A DNA stretch of 64,000 nt from Parascedosporium putredinis (GCA_949357655.1 CASHTG010000009.1:806001-870000); one strand, 5' to 3'; positions 15,001 through 26,910 are shown, counted from the stretch's first letter. The notes: generated from the sequence alone by a model not told the origin. Numbers and translations: made by a program.

Positions 15001-17581
15001 TTGCCCTAATCTGGCACCCTACCCGCGACTGCCCACCCTTTCCCCCAACCTCACGACCCCCAATCCTTGCTCTGGTTGCAGTGCGCGTTGTGCGTGTGTA
15101 TTATTGAGTAGTTCCTTCTCCCCGAAGAACAGACCCCTCGAACCATGGATGGGAGAGGCGGAAGGAGAGAGGAAGGATTCGCGACATCGAGTGTACCCCA
15201 TTCTTAGTCAGTTGGAAGGCCTGGTTTGCAGGCTACGGACAACACCGCGTACTCCTTCACCGAGATTCCAAGACACACTACCGCTCGCCGACAGACATAG
15301 CCCGCAGGACTCATTAGGCCCGGTTTATCCCAGCAGCAAGTGAGCGAGCCTTTGAGGTCTTGCTGGGTTCAGCCAGATCCTAAGGCGGGGGGCAGGGGAA
15401 GGGGGATCCCTTGCCCGCAGGTGGTTCTCCTCAAGGCGACGAACGACAAGCCAAACATTTTTTTTTCGTCGGCAGTATAATGTTGTTGGTGGATTGGTCC
15501 GGCTAGGCTTGGGGGTGACTTGTACGGCCACGCCCAAGACATTACTAGTCGACCCTCTTCGTCTTTGGCTATCCCGGGGGCTTGCTGCAGGACAAGTTAT
15601 GAGAGAGGAGGGGTTAAGGTTATTTCACTGCAAGCACAGTACTGGAAGCGGCTCGCGGTCGACTTTTTTCTTTTTAGCTGCGCGCGAACGTCTTGGGAGG
15701 CGGCAGAGACATGGCGGACGATCGAACGCTGAAATGAGCGTCTCGGTTTGGCTCGCCTTCTTCTTAGTACTTGACCCTCCCGTCACGGCGGTTTCTCAAC
15801 GGTACGGAGGCGTTTTGTCCACACAACAGTGGACGTTCGTATAATATTAACAGTATCCAGATGAATTGATGGAACCACTTCCGACCCTAGCAGACGCCAC
15901 CAGCTACGCTCCCCAAATACCCTCGGCTCGAGGCCCAATCCCTCGCTGGTCGTTGGCGCTTCAGCGCACGGGGCATATACTTGCGGAAGAAGACCCGCAA
16001 CATACAAGAGGAAAAGCAGCAGGAAAAGAGGAATAAGCCCTGAGGACAACAACATTAATTAACGCCATCCCCAATACCCTAAACTATCGGTATTAGACGC
16101 TCTGTTTTTATTTCGTCCTCCCAAGGATCTGGGGCAACTCACCACCAGCGGATTTCTCAGCAAGAGGCGTCTCTGGCCAGGCCATGCTTGCCAAGGTGGC
16201 GGCCGCCTCTGGCGCTGGCGCTGGCTCTAACCCAGCCTTGGGAAGCCTCCTTCTCCCAACAATGAGCCCCCTCGTTTTCTCAGGCATATATTGGAAACAC
16301 CGACGTAATGGTATTGATCCTCGTGAGCTGTGTCTAGTGCTAAATGGAGACCGGCCTCGATCTTTGGTTCGTTGGACTCCTTGGGCGGGCTGGACTAGCA
16401 CTTTTCGATGCCTGGATGTTGGGACCGGGTCGGTGGAAGAAGGGAGAGCAACTGGCTATGGCTCATTGTAAGTGGGTACGGCAACGCATCGCTGTCCTCA
16501 TGACAAGACGACGACGCCCTCTTCTGTCTGGTCGGTTCATCCTGTCTAGGGGGATAGTATTAGGGTCCTCTCCAGTCTCGCCATGCGAGAAGGCCACCAG
16601 CCTAAAGGCGTGACAGGATAGTAGCGGGCCTTGATTGCCCTTGCCATCCCTGCGATCATCATCTTGACCTCTGCTCCTCAGTATCCGCAGCTTTAATACC
16701 CTAGCCTTTTTCTTTTCAAGCTAGCTGCTTTGCACCGATGCTCCACAAAGGCTCGCGTTTCTTTCTCGCACACCTCGATCTCTTGCCAGTACTTGCCCAC
16801 CATGCCACCCCTCCCAACCTGAGTTCCACATCCACACCACACACCCCTAGCCTGTTCCTCTCGAGTAGTCCCCCCTTCTCCCCACCGCGACACACCCCTT
16901 TCCTTCAAACCACCCCCACCCCTTCCCTTTGTTTCTTTCCTCACGCCCAACACACCCCCTACCCACCTCTCCCTCTCCACCCCTCAGCTAGTCGAGTTGC
17001 ATATGAAATGTACACTACACACAATGTTTGGTCGGAGGGGTGACTTGGAGCACTGCAAGAGTAGCTTATGCTGGGTGTCTTGTCAATCTTGGAGCTCTCC
17101 ATACAAAATGAACGACCTGCCTCACTACTCGCATCCTCGAGAAAATGTCCATAAAGAATCCACAGTCCCCCATCCTACCTTGACCTCTGATCAATGGTTT
17201 CCCAACTCTCCCATGACATCTAGTCTTTGGCCTCTTCTCATCATCGTTATATCATTTCATCTTTGCTTCTCTTACAGCCATCCTCGTTACTTACTTCTCT
17301 TCTTACACAATCCCTACTCCCACATGAGGCACCACAGATAACTACATACAGTCTCGCCATATGGCCTCATCCTGTGTACGACAAGCTCTTCTATCTTTTC
17401 AGCTCCGGGTTCAACTATAAGAATCTCTCAGCTATCGAAACGTGCCGCTATCCCAACCACCTTCGCTGCCATCGCATACCAGAAGCGCAAACGGAAACCG
17501 CGTATCCAGCCTATTTTCTTTCCCCCACCTCCACAGTCAACCCCCACAACTACCTCCCCGGCGTAACGCCCAATTTTCCCA
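1..17581. other. Long gene-free stretch upstream of the Zn2Cys6 regulator
   Basis: I find no supportable protein gene, tRNA or rRNA here. Open frames are short, overlap on both strands, and have compositions expected of non-coding DNA. The stretch holds many strand-asymmetric tracts: purine-rich at about 223-275, 1311-1356, 5871-5936, 6139-6168, 8814-8870, 13503-13556 and 14822-14855, and pyrimidine-rich at about 1530-1607. It also has a (GCCAAC)n-type hexamer repeat near 9567-9591. The last 600 bases are C/T-rich, which suits a fungal 5' leader of the gene starting at 17582. Part of it may be promoter, long 5' UTR or non-coding transcript; that is inference. Confidence 0.6.
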
Positions 17582-20152
17582 ATGGCTCAACCACAACAGC
17601 AAAACTCGTCGCAGAACAAGGATGCCTCAGCTGCCCGTAAGAGACGGAGGCGCGCACCGGCCGGTGGTGCCGCGGACGACTGCTTCTCGTGTGCTAAGAA
17701 GAATCTCAAGTGTGACCGGAGCCGGCCCTACTGTTCTCAATGCCTTGAGACTGGCCAAGAGTGCTCCGGATACAAGACCCAGCTCACATGGGGCGTGGGC
17801 GTCGCCAGCCGTGGAAAGCTACGCGGGCTATCACTCCCCGTTGCCAAATCCGCGCCAGTCACCGGCGGAACCCAGAAGAAGTCGCCCCCAGGTCAAGGTC
17901 AAGCTCGAGCTCCGCGGGGCCGCACTGGCATGGCCATGAGCGTTCCCCGGCTCGTAGCAACAGCGCGTGCGAACGTGATATGGGAGCCTCTCCTGTTGAT
18001 CACCACGTCTCTGTTTCGCCTCCCGCAGCCAGCGCTCTCTACCACTGCGACTACTTGACGGTTTCCTCTCCCGACAACCTCAGCTCATCGCCAGCAATCC
18101 AGGGCCACTGGGATCAGATGCAGTTCCCTGGGACTCTATCTATCCCGGAAGACCACGACTACCAGAAAATGAACGCCCACCTCGGCTCCCTTGCCATGAC
18201 TCCGGACCAGCGCCTTTCGCCCTCCCTTGACTCCACCAGCGACGGCTACCTTTCGCCCATGGCCCACTCCTTCTCGCGAGTGGACGAAGTCCCCTATGTT
18301 CATAGCCCCAACGTAATGTACGATGGCTGCACCAACCAGAGCTCGCCGGTGGCCCGCAGCCCGCTCCCGATTGTCATGATGGATCAGTCTCTGCCCACGT
18401 CCTGCCCCAGCCTGGTGTACGATACCTCGGATCATTCCTCGAGCTTCCCACCGCACACGGACTCGTTCGAGGCTCAGCTGAGCCGAAGACTGATGCGGGA
18501 GTGTGACAATCTGAGTAAGGCGAATATGATCTCCGATCTGGGGCCCTGCCACTTCCAAAGTCTGAGCAGCAACGACCCTAACACGATGGCGTTTCAGGCG
18601 TACCAGAACTCGACGCACTCAGTTCAAGCTGCGGCTCGACAACAGGCCCAGTTTGGTCATCACGCGCACCACGGCCACAGCCGCCACGTCCTCCACCCGC
18701 AACAGCACTCCCAGATCGGCCGGACGGTGCCGCGCCACGAGCCGCTGGTGGTTGGGCATCATCCGTACACGAACCATGCAATGTACATGTAAGCCCGGAG
18801 CTTATCGCAAAGATGCCCTTCTTCATGGACTATTACAAGAATACCATGGCGCCTTCCATGGTATTTATCGACGGGCCGCGGAATCCGTATAGCGATCACG
18901 TCATGAGGCTCGCTGTATCGAGCCCGGGGCTCCAGCACGCCATCTGCGCCCTGTCTGCATGTAACCTCCGGATGAAGAGGCGCCTCAGCCTCGGCCTAGG
19001 CTCGACGCGGGAGCTGTACGAAAAGGTCGCGGCCGACAAGGCAACCTCCGCCGACCAGGCGTTGGCGGAGGAGCAACAGCACCGAAACATGGCTGTCAAC
19101 ATACTTAATCAACAACTTAATGATCCGGCGAGGGCGACCCACGACTCCGCCCTCGCAACGATACTACTCTTATGCCATTACCGAATGGCCGAATCGGGGA
19201 TTGCCAAGTTCCATATGCACTTCGCGGGCGTCAAGAACATACTCGCCTTGAGGCAGTCGCATCGCATCGTGCCTTCGAGCGAAGCGGCGTGGATGGAGGC
19301 CATTTTTACTTATTTTGATGCTACGTCTGCTAGTATCAACGAGAGAGAGACCCAGCTGGGGGAGATATGTACGGAAGAATTCAAGACATGCCTCTGCTTC
19401 CGGCTGGTTCCGAGAATCTCTTTGGCTGCGAACGGGATCTTTTCAGAACCATTCGTCGGCTGGCGCGACTCAACCTCCTATCACAAAACAAAAGCCTACG
19501 TCACCCAGATAATGACGGGCAGGCGCGCACGCAACACGCTGCCACTTTTGGGGGCGCGGCGTCACTTGGGCAGCTTGGCTATAGATTGGTTAGCTCGGGA
19601 AGCGCTAGCAACGATCGAGCTGCCTTTTGGGAGGAGTGGAATGAGGTCAGGCAGGCTCTGCAGTCGTGGGAGTTTGACGCTTCGCAGCTTCAGGCCACGC
19701 TGCCCTGCGATGCCACGGCCGCGCAGCTGCGGGACCTGGGGTGCCTTTCAGAAGCCTTTCGCTACGCGGCGCTCTTGTACACGGAGAGGCTGGCGAACCC
19801 GAGCCCACCCAGCTCGAGTGCCAATTTCCAAAACCTGGTCAGCCAAGTCGTGTACTACGCGACGAGCCTCGAGGCGAGCAGCGCGGCGGAGAAGTTTTTA
19901 CTTTGGCCTCTGTTCGTGGCGGGCTCGGAATGCGTCAACGACCTGCAGAGAAACATTGTGCGGGCTAAATGCCGCGACATTATGGCCCGGTCGGGCTATA
20001 TGAACAACCTCGCAGCGCTGGAGATTTTGGAAACTCTCTGGGCGGAGGATGCCACACGCGCCGGGCGTGCGCGCTCCGATGGGACTGGACCGTTCAATTG
20101 GACGAGGTACATTGCGCAGTGGGCTGGGGAAGTGGAATGGATCATGTTCTAG
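17582..20152 (+). CDS. Zn2Cys6 transcription factor, PRO1/ADV-1 type (three frame breaks)
   Basis: Fungal binuclear-zinc transcription factor. The start chosen opens with a Q/N-rich tail, then a basic patch (KRRRRAP) and a Zn2Cys6 cluster with C34, C37, C44, C51, C54 and C61 (spacing 2-6-6-2-6). It is followed by a segment beginning CSGYKTQLTWGVGVASRG, which is the signature of the PRO1/ADV-1 group. A Ser/Pro/His-rich linker follows, then the regulatory (fungal trans 2-like) domain starting around SPELIAKMPFFMDYY and ending at EWIMF. In Sordaria and Neurospora, PRO1/ADV-1 controls fruiting-body development and cell fusion; orthology is my inference, and at about 857 aa this protein is longer than I expect. 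The frame changes three times: in a C5 run at 17885-17889, near 18788-18792, and in a G5 run at 19358-19362. Each is repaired by one extra base, and the total is then a whole number of codons. No canonical intron explains any of the three. Confidence 0.82.
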
Positions 20153-20214
20153 GTGCACCGGGGGTGGCCTTGTCATACAACGATCAACTTTCCCCCAACT
20201 CGTCCTCTATGATG

Positions 20215-20298
20215 CCCTCTCTGTCTCTGTCTCTTTCTCTCTCTCTCTCTGTCTCCCTCTCTCTCTCTCTCTCTACCTCTCTCTACCTCTCTACCTCC
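20215..20298. repeat. CT-rich microsatellite
   Basis: Nearly pure (CT)n with interspersed GT and AC units, about 60 bases downstream of the regulator's stop codon. It probably lies in the 3' UTR. Confidence 0.85.
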
Positions 20299-20551
20299 CC
20301 ATGAAACGGCCTATTTGAGAGTTTTGGTTTCATTTTTATCTTCTTTTCTTTTCCTTATGACCTCCCTGTTTTATCAACACGTGCATTGTTCTTGCGTTCT
20401 CTGTTTCTCATATATCCCCTTTCTTTTGATTTTTTTCTGCGATTTGAAGCTATTGGTGGTTCACTTGATCCTGTTTTGCATCACTCACGCATGTTTGGCG
20501 AATTTTAAGGATCTTCTTAATGGCGGGTCGGCGGTGTATTACAATCTTTTT

Positions 20552-20571
20552 CACACACACACACACACACA
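20552..20571. repeat. (CA)10 microsatellite
   Basis: Ten uninterrupted CA units after a short T run, in non-coding DNA. Confidence 0.9.
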
Positions 20572-22434
20572 GGAAATGGGATACAGCACATGATTTGGTT
20601 TTGTTTCGTCGTCTCTTTTCCTCTGCCTCGTTCTCTACTCGAAACTTCCTCTCTGTTCTCTCTGCGCCTCTCCGACCTCCAAGGGGCGCGACTGGCTTCG
20701 TTTGCTCAGGTTCAACTTTTGGACGTGGGCGAGAGAGGCATGGGAGAGCAACAGGGAGGGAGACAAGAGAAGCGGTTGCTTTGGACACATAAAAGTCGCC
20801 GTTTACTGGTATTCCAATGTTTCTTTTTCTACTTTTTTTTCTTTTTTGGATTGGGAGGGCCTTCTCTTCTTCCTGTTTCTGGGGTTCGTTACCAGACATG
20901 ACAGACAACGCACGTTTTTGTACTATTAAGACATGTGACGACGTGAACAACGCACAGGGCCTAGGAATTGTATTTGCACATCTACTTATGTAACGGCTAA
21001 GAAATGGAGGGGTATCAATAATGAGGACTCTTTTTGAACTACTGATCAAGATGAGATATTGTCCGCGTATCAAGGAACGGGGGTCTGAAATGGGAGATGT
21101 TTTCTTTGCAAGCGAAGATGACAACGCGTAGACGTATGAGGTGAAACGGGAGTGACATGGCGAGGGGAAGGGCGCTGTTGGCGAGAGAAGGCTAGGCTGC
21201 AGGGAAATGTTCTCTCGCGATAGCGAAGGGGGCGGGGAGGGTAGAGCCAGAGGGACGTAAATGGTATAGAGAGGGCCCTGAAGGGTGCGATGCAGAGTAG
21301 TAAGATGAAAGGGGAGGTGGGGGAGTTGGAGGTGGAGGCGCAGCCCAGCCGTGCAGGGAAGGGTGTGAAGGGCGTAGAGAACTGGGACGTTTTGGAGAAA
21401 GGACTAGGTCTGGGCTGATGCACGAGTGGTGACGGAACCAACCCCAACGAGTCGTGGGGATAAGCATTGCTTAGACGTGGGCTCAAGCTGGGTGCCCGAG
21501 GCGGAGAAGGGGGACGATGGCAAGTGCGCTGTAGTTTGGGGATCGATGCGCCGAGTCATGAAGAGGGGAGGGGGCTCCAGGGTCTCTGGCGATGGGAGTG
21601 GGTGGATCGTGCGGAGTAGGAGAGGACGTGATGACGCATCTATGGATGGCTGTCTTTTTTGTCGATTGCTTGCGTGATTCCATGTGCATGACGGGATGGT
21701 TCCTCCTCCCTGTTTCGGTCTCTAGCTTCTGGAGAACACACCCTCTGTTATCAAACGCCCCCTCCTCCCCTCCTCCTCCTCCTCACATCACTGCTTCCTT
21801 TTCTTCGAGCTCATGCTACTGCGACTCTTCGTTCCCCTGACATCGATCTGGAGAAGAGGGGGAGGGGCCAAGAGCGGGCGAGAGGTGGGTGGCATGCATG
21901 GAGGCGCGGGCTGGGATCTTTTTTGATTTCTTCGAGGTTCGGCACGGAGCTTCTAGAAGGAGCAGGGCCGCAGCTATCTGCCAAGGGAGCTGCCGGATGG
22001 GGGAGGAGGTGGGGAGATGATCTTTTTGCTGGTATGGGCCTTGCCGGATCTGGTGTGGGGGCACGACGGAAAGAGAGAAAGGAGGGGAGATGGCAAGGAC
22101 AGAGAAAGGAGACGAAAAAAGGTTCCTGTGTCTCGATCGAGAAGGTTGCAGCGCAGTGGCAGTGGCAGTGAGCGGGAGTGGGGGTCGGAGAAGAGACTAT
22201 TTTATGTATAGGGAAAGAGATGGCTCGCTGCATGCGCGGCTGTTATCTGGCTGTAAGGGGTCGAGGGAGCGAGGGGTCCTTTTTCGTTGTTCCTGTGCGG
22301 GATATACGTGCGTGCATGTGCATATGCTTCTCCGTTGCGACGTGGTTGTCATCGAACAAGGAAATGAGCTGCGAGTAAGGTAAGGGAAAGGGGAGTGGAG
22401 TGGATGGAGGTCCGTCTAGGAGGGGACGTTGTCG

Positions 22435-23079
22435 TTAGGGCTGGTGCTGAACCCGAGACTCCTCCACGGCCGCAGTCACGTCTACTTGAGCAGCGGCAAC
22501 GGCGTCCTCGGCCCCGACGGCGGCGAGATCGTCGGAGTCCACCCCCAGCCAACAACCCGCTTCGCGAGGGGCCACGCACCCTCCAGACCCCCACGCGACG
22601 ACGCCAACGACGCTCCCGAGACCAAACCCACCAAGCAGCCTGAGAAACCCGACGCCACGATCCCAGGGAACGAAGAGAAGAGCGCCGAGACCGTAGGCGT
22701 ACGTGCAGCGGTCGATCTCGCGCTCGGCGCGGTCGGCGAGGAGACACCAGGCGCGGGCGCGCGTGTCCTCGACGCCGAGGCGACGCTCGCGCAGCCGCAA
22801 GTGCACGGTCTGCGCGGCAAAGGAGGCCGGGAGGGCGAGGACGAGGCAGGCGCCGGTGACGCGCAAGGTGGCGCGGAGGTTGATGGGCGGGAGGAGGGCG
22901 GTGAGGACGGGTCCGGCGCGGCGGCGGAGAAAGGCGCGGGAGACGGGGAGGAGGAGGGCGGCGAGGAGGAGACGGGGGCGCGGTGCGGAGGAGGTGGTGG
23001 GTGGCGAGGAGGGCTTCGGGGTGGGATTGGGTGGAGGGTGGGGGGCGAGGAAGCCGTGGTAGTGGAAGATGTCGGTCAT
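22435..23079 (-). CDS. Small membrane protein, function unknown
   Basis: A single-exon frame of 214 aa with no frame break. The N-terminus (MTDIFHYHGFLAPH) is followed by a Pro/Ser-rich stretch. There are then hydrophobic segments around residues 35-50, 70-90 and 145-170, separated by Arg-rich stretches, so the protein is probably a membrane protein with two or three spans. The C-terminal 40 residues are Asp/Val/Ala-rich and soluble. I do not recognise a family. Coding status rests on length, the alternation of hydrophobic and basic segments and strong GC bias. The overlapping longer frame on the same strand is an Arg/Pro/Ser-rich shadow. It lies upstream of nothing obvious, and its start faces the 3' end of the CDC16-like gene across about 675 bases. 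Confidence 0.55.
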   Translation of the reverse strand: MTDIFHYHGFLAPHPPPNPTPKPSSPPTTSSAPRPRLLLAALLLPVSRAFLRRRAGPVLTALLPPINLRATLRVTGACLVLALPASFAAQTVHLRLRERRLGVEDTRARAWCLLADRAEREIDRCTYAYGLGALLFVPWDRGVGFLRLLGGFGLGSVVGVVAWGSGGCVAPREAGCWLGVDSDDLAAVGAEDAVAAAQVDVTAAVEESRVQHQP

Positions 23080-23754
23080 GGTGGAAGAGGGAGGGGATGG
23101 ACCCGTGGATGCGTGCGCGGGCGCGCGTCGTCTTTGGGTGATTGGTGGCCAAACTCGGCTCTAGATGCTAGAAGCCTAGATTTGGAGAATTGGCAGTTTT
23201 GTTTTATCAATGGATTATGGCCTCCATTATCTGGGTAGTTGGCGAGGGGGCGTTGCAGCGTGATAACCCTGGTCCCCGGGGAGTCGTATGGGGAAAAACG
23301 GGGAGCGCGGTGATGAGCAGACGTTGAAATTAAGTCGGCGCGGATGAATTTTTTTCGGCGCGTGTCTTTTCCCTTGCCGGCCCGGAGTATTGATTTAGTG
23401 TCAGCGCAACGCCGAGCGATGTGACACGGCCCGTTTACGGAGAATACATGTGAAAAAAGAAAGACTACATAATTAATAGTTGGAATATAATCTTCGATGA
23501 TTTATTGCATGGATTGGCCCCTTCTTCAGCAAGCCGTGTTCCTTCTCATGACAACCTACTCCATAACACGCAGCAGTGGACTCCCAATCTCCATTCATAC
23601 AAGACTCTAGAACCATGCACTGCTTTGAAAAAAAAAAGATAATAGGGACTTGCATGTTTTTCCCAATCAATACGCCCAGACGGTTTTCATCATCTTCCTC
23701 TTCTACTACTCCTCATCAGTCATTTCCATCATGGACCCTTCCCTCTCCTCCAAC
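23080..23754. other. Intergenic, nothing recognised
   Basis: The 5' flank of the small membrane-protein gene and the 3' flank of the CDC16-like gene. I see no gene, RNA or repeat that I can support. Confidence 0.6.
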
Positions 23755-26014
23755 TCATCCGACTCCATCAACGGGCTTTGCCTCGCCAAAATCCCCGCCC
23801 CGCGTCCCCGCCCTGCTCTTCCCCTTGTGATCCGCCGACGAGGACAAGGACCCCGCGCGGTCCGCCCCGGCCGCGGCGACGCCGTTATTCAAGCGATCGC
23901 TCGCCCTAGCCCGCCTCTGCGCGAGCTCCTGCTCAAACGCGCCGAGCAGGGGCTCCGCCGTATCCGCCTCGGCCGTCTCGTCGAGCGCCTTGTTGAGCAG
24001 CTCGGTGGCGATGCCGTCCTGGGGATTGATGGCCAGCGCCTCGTGCAGCACGCCCACGGCCTCCTCGGGGAGACCCTGCTCTAGGTAGACGAGGCCCTTG
24101 GCCGAGAAAACGGCGGCATCCTTGCCGCCCAGGCGGAGCACCTCGTCGAACTCGGCGAGCGCGCGGCCAAAGAAGCGCAGCCGGCGGTAGGCGTGCGCCA
24201 AGTTGGTGCGCGCGGCCAGCCACGCCGACGGCTCGCTGTCAATCTCCTCGGCCACCTTGAGCGCGCGCTCGAACCAGACGACGGCCTCCTTGGGCCGGTC
24301 CTGGTGGTACTTGACGATGCCCATCTCGTTGAGCAGCAGCGGGTCCGTCTTGCACAAGCCGTACGCCGTCTTGAGAAACTCCTCGGCCAGCGGCACGTTG
24401 TTGAGCGCGTGGTTCTGCATCCCCAGAAACACCTGCGGCAGGTGCGTGCCCATGAAGAGCCGCGCCGCCGTCGAGTACGCCGAGATGGCCTGGTCGTGCT
24501 CGCCCTCGGCCGCAAAGGTGTGCGCGAAGCCGATCCACGCGGGGCCGAAATGCACGTCCATGGTGCTGGCCTTGCTGAAGTAGCGGCGCGACTCGGCAAT
24601 CTTGTCAATGGCGAAGTAGTAGATGCCCACGGCGAGCCAGGAGCACGGCTCCTCGGGGTGCGTGTCGGCGAGGTCGTGCGCGACGAGGAAGAGCACGTTC
24701 TTCATGCGCAGCTCGTACAGGCACGCCAGGTGCAGCGGGTACACGGCGAAGTTGTACTTGTCCTCGCGCAGGATGGACTCGGTGATTTCGAGCGCGTCGC
24801 GGTACCGGCACTGCGTGAAGAGGAGGTCCGCCCGCGCCAGCAGCAGGTCCGGGTTCGACGCGAGGTGGTAGTGCGTCGACAGCGACTCGTACGCCGTCGT
24901 GAACTCGGCCGGGTTGCGGTACTTGGATAGCCGCGTCGTGTACAGCATTTTGGTGAACTCGCCCGCCTCCTGCGAGGATGACAAGTCCGCCCCCGGCGCC
25001 GCCGTCACCGAATCAAAGTCGAGCGCCTCGAGAAACTGCCACTCCTCGTCGGGCGACATGAGCGAGTTTTGCATCAGCTGCTGGAACGCCTCGAAGCACT
25101 GCACGTCGATGAGCACCGCGTCCTTGTAGCACTCCTTGGCCCGGTCAAACGCGTTCTGCTTGGCGTAGCACACCCCGCGCAGGTAGCACATGGCCGCCTC
25201 GTACCGCCGGTTCGACGCCTCCTCGTCCGATATTTGCGATGAGCTGATGCCGTTGCCACCGCCACCATTTCCTCCACCACCGCCACCACCTCCTCCTCCT
25301 CCTCCTCCTCCCGCTAACCCCCGCCACCGGCTATACCGGTGCGTCTCGCCGCCCCATCGCGTACAAGCGGATGGTGTTGCTGCGCCGCAACCCCGCGCTC
25401 CCGCGGCGCCCCGAGAGCGGCACCTCTGCCACCCCCACCGTGTGCCTGCTGGTGCTGGTGCTGTTGCTGTTGCTGTTGAGCCGACGCCGCCGCTCCTTGC
25501 ATCGATCCCGATCTCGCGTGCGTGCGGTGAGCGGGCCCGCCCGTATTAGGCATCTTGCGCTTGTTGCCGCCCGCATGGTTGATGAGGTGCGTGGGGTTGC
25601 GCTCACCCAAGACTTCGAGGGCTTCGCTGTACCGGCCCTGCTTGACGAGGCAGTGGCCGGCCAGGTACCGACAGGAAGGGTTGCGGGAGATGAGATCTTG
25701 CTTCGAGAGAAACGTCTGGGCGCGGGTGTAGTTGCCGGTAGCAAAGTGGACCTGGGCGAGCCAGAACGCGTCGTTGTCGTCGCCTAGTTCCTCGGTTCGC
25801 GAGGGAAAATGTTAGCGGCTGTACTTTAAACTGCCCCCGCGGGGTCCTGGGCACAAAACAAAATGGGCCAAGCATAGGGAGAGTGATGGGCGCCGCAGTT
25901 AAAAATCCTATTCTTACCTGTCAAAGCAAGAAGCTTGTCGCCGATAAAGATGGCCGACTCATATTGCGCCTTGTTCAACGCATCTTGCCTCCAGTCGCGG
26001 AGGTACTGCTCCAT
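23755..26014 (-). CDS. cdc16: Anaphase-promoting complex subunit 6 (CDC16/Cut9), TPR protein
   Basis: A scaffold subunit of the APC/C, the nuclear ubiquitin ligase that marks securin and cyclins for destruction. Exon 1 (26014-25918) encodes MEQYLRDWRQDALNKAQYES. An intron (donor GTAAGA at 25917, CTAAC branch site, acceptor ending 25784) precedes exon 2, which resumes GDDNDAFWLAQVHFATGNY. Exon 2 carries a long array of tetratricopeptide repeats. Typical landmarks are MCYLRGVCYAKQNAFDRAKE, LSTHYHLASNPDLL, and the later repeats with PAWIGFAHTFAAEGEHDQAI and LNEMGIVKYHQ. Between the N-terminal helices and the main array is a low-complexity insert with Gln/His runs (about 25440-25490) and a Gly run (about 25250-25320). 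The frame changes inside this insert; one extra base in the C5 run at 25318-25322 restores it and gives about 708 aa, close to Cut9. The last 60 residues are disordered. Family identity is secure; the insert sequence is not. Confidence 0.9.
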
Positions 26015-26910
26015 GTTGCCTCAAACCCCCTTGCTGCTCTTGGAGATGTGCGCCAAGTATCTTTCCCCTCTTTCTATGTTTTTGGTTTCGGTTCTCCTCT
26101 TGCGCGCACCGCACACACGCACACATGCACCCACGCAACTTCAATTTTCAGAGAGGGGTATCGGATGGTGCTGTGTGTGAGCGTGTGTGTGGCGCTCCTC
26201 CGGGGGTGGTGTTATCGCAGTGGTTCCAAGAGCATTCTCCGGTGTTTGGTGGTCGTAAAGGAAGCGCGGTCGTAACGTCGTTGAGAAGGTCGTCGAGGGA
26301 TGGTCGCGATGCAGCTCGAGCTTGGTGCTGGTCGTAAATTGGGAGCTGTCGCGCTTTCGACGGTTTGGCTTGGGGCGGGCGCGTCTGTCCCAGAGGCAGC
26401 TGTTTTCTTGGTGGGGCGGAAATGGGGTTGTATTGATGTAGACTTCGAACCTCGCCCAATCCAATCCAATCCAATCGAAGCTTGTCGGTCGCTGCTGCAT
26501 TTTGGCTACTGGTTCACGGTGACAGCAACATCAATCACGTGCAGTGACCGCTCAGCACTGGGAAGTCACGACCCAGCTCTTGTTGCTTGCATCATTCTTC
26601 AAGCTATCATCTCTAAGACTCTCTCTTTCAATTTCAATACATGGACGATTAAAAAGGACCCCATTTGACAAAAAGTTTGAATTGCGCCTCGACTCCTTTG
26701 AAAATGAGATCAAGAAATACAATATGCTCTAGTCTAATCCCAGAAACCCCGAACAATGCACCTTTCCCAGATCTAATGTGAATCCCTCATGTCTACCCTA
26801 ATTTCCTCGCTCCCGTCTACAAATGAAATAAAAGTGGCGTATATCTCTCATGAAAGCCACATTTGGCTCCTATGAAGATTGCACTTTGCCAAGCGAATTA
26901 TTCCCACTCT
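26015..26910. other. Intergenic: CDC16 promoter side and 3' flank of secreted gene
   Basis: Promoter region of the CDC16-like gene, holding a tandem CCAAT block, and the 3' region of the secreted cysteine-rich gene. No further gene is supportable. Confidence 0.6.
26456..26475. promoter_or_regulatory. Four contiguous CCAAT motifs upstream of the CDC16-like gene
   Basis: Four CCAAT pentamers lie head-to-tail with no spacer, about 440 bases upstream of the CDC16-like start codon; on that gene's strand they read ATTGG. CCAAT is the core bound by the fungal HAP/CBC complex. The 5-bp periodicity is tighter than one complex footprint, so at most one or two could be occupied at once. The block could also be a simple pentanucleotide repeat. 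Confidence 0.45.

Larger units (their letters stand above)
20153..22434. other. Intergenic, 3' flank of the regulator; microsatellites
   Basis: No supportable gene. A CT-rich microsatellite-like run directly follows the regulator and a (CA)10 repeat lies further on. Open frames on both strands are low-complexity Ser/Pro/Arg-rich shadows with no recognisable domain. Confidence 0.6.

Noticed and set aside
16108..16401. 97-codon minus-strand frame with a tidy ending
   Set aside because: No recognisable motif, no supporting introns or promoter, and overlapping frames of equal length.
1..17581. Transposon or subtelomeric remnant
   Set aside because: I see no terminal repeats, no reverse-transcriptase or transposase motifs in any frame, and no TTAGGG array. 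Scattered CCCTAA hexamers are single copies.
18600..18825. An intron explaining the second frame break of the Zn2Cys6 gene
   Set aside because: No GTAAGT/GTATGT-like donor or branch site gives the needed phase while keeping SPELIAKMPFF, so a missing base is simpler.
20450..21124. 224-codon minus-strand frame after the regulator
   Set aside because: It runs through the CA microsatellite and basic low-complexity DNA, and nothing in it looks like a conserved protein.
22349..23152. 267-codon minus-strand frame overlapping the membrane-protein gene
   Set aside because: Its Arg/Pro/Ser-rich translation is the typical alternative-frame shadow of a GC-rich gene. The 214-codon frame has membrane segments instead.
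24193..24930. Long plus-strand frame opposite the CDC16-like gene
   Set aside because: Antisense shadow of a GC-rich coding exon; the sense strand encodes clear TPR repeats.
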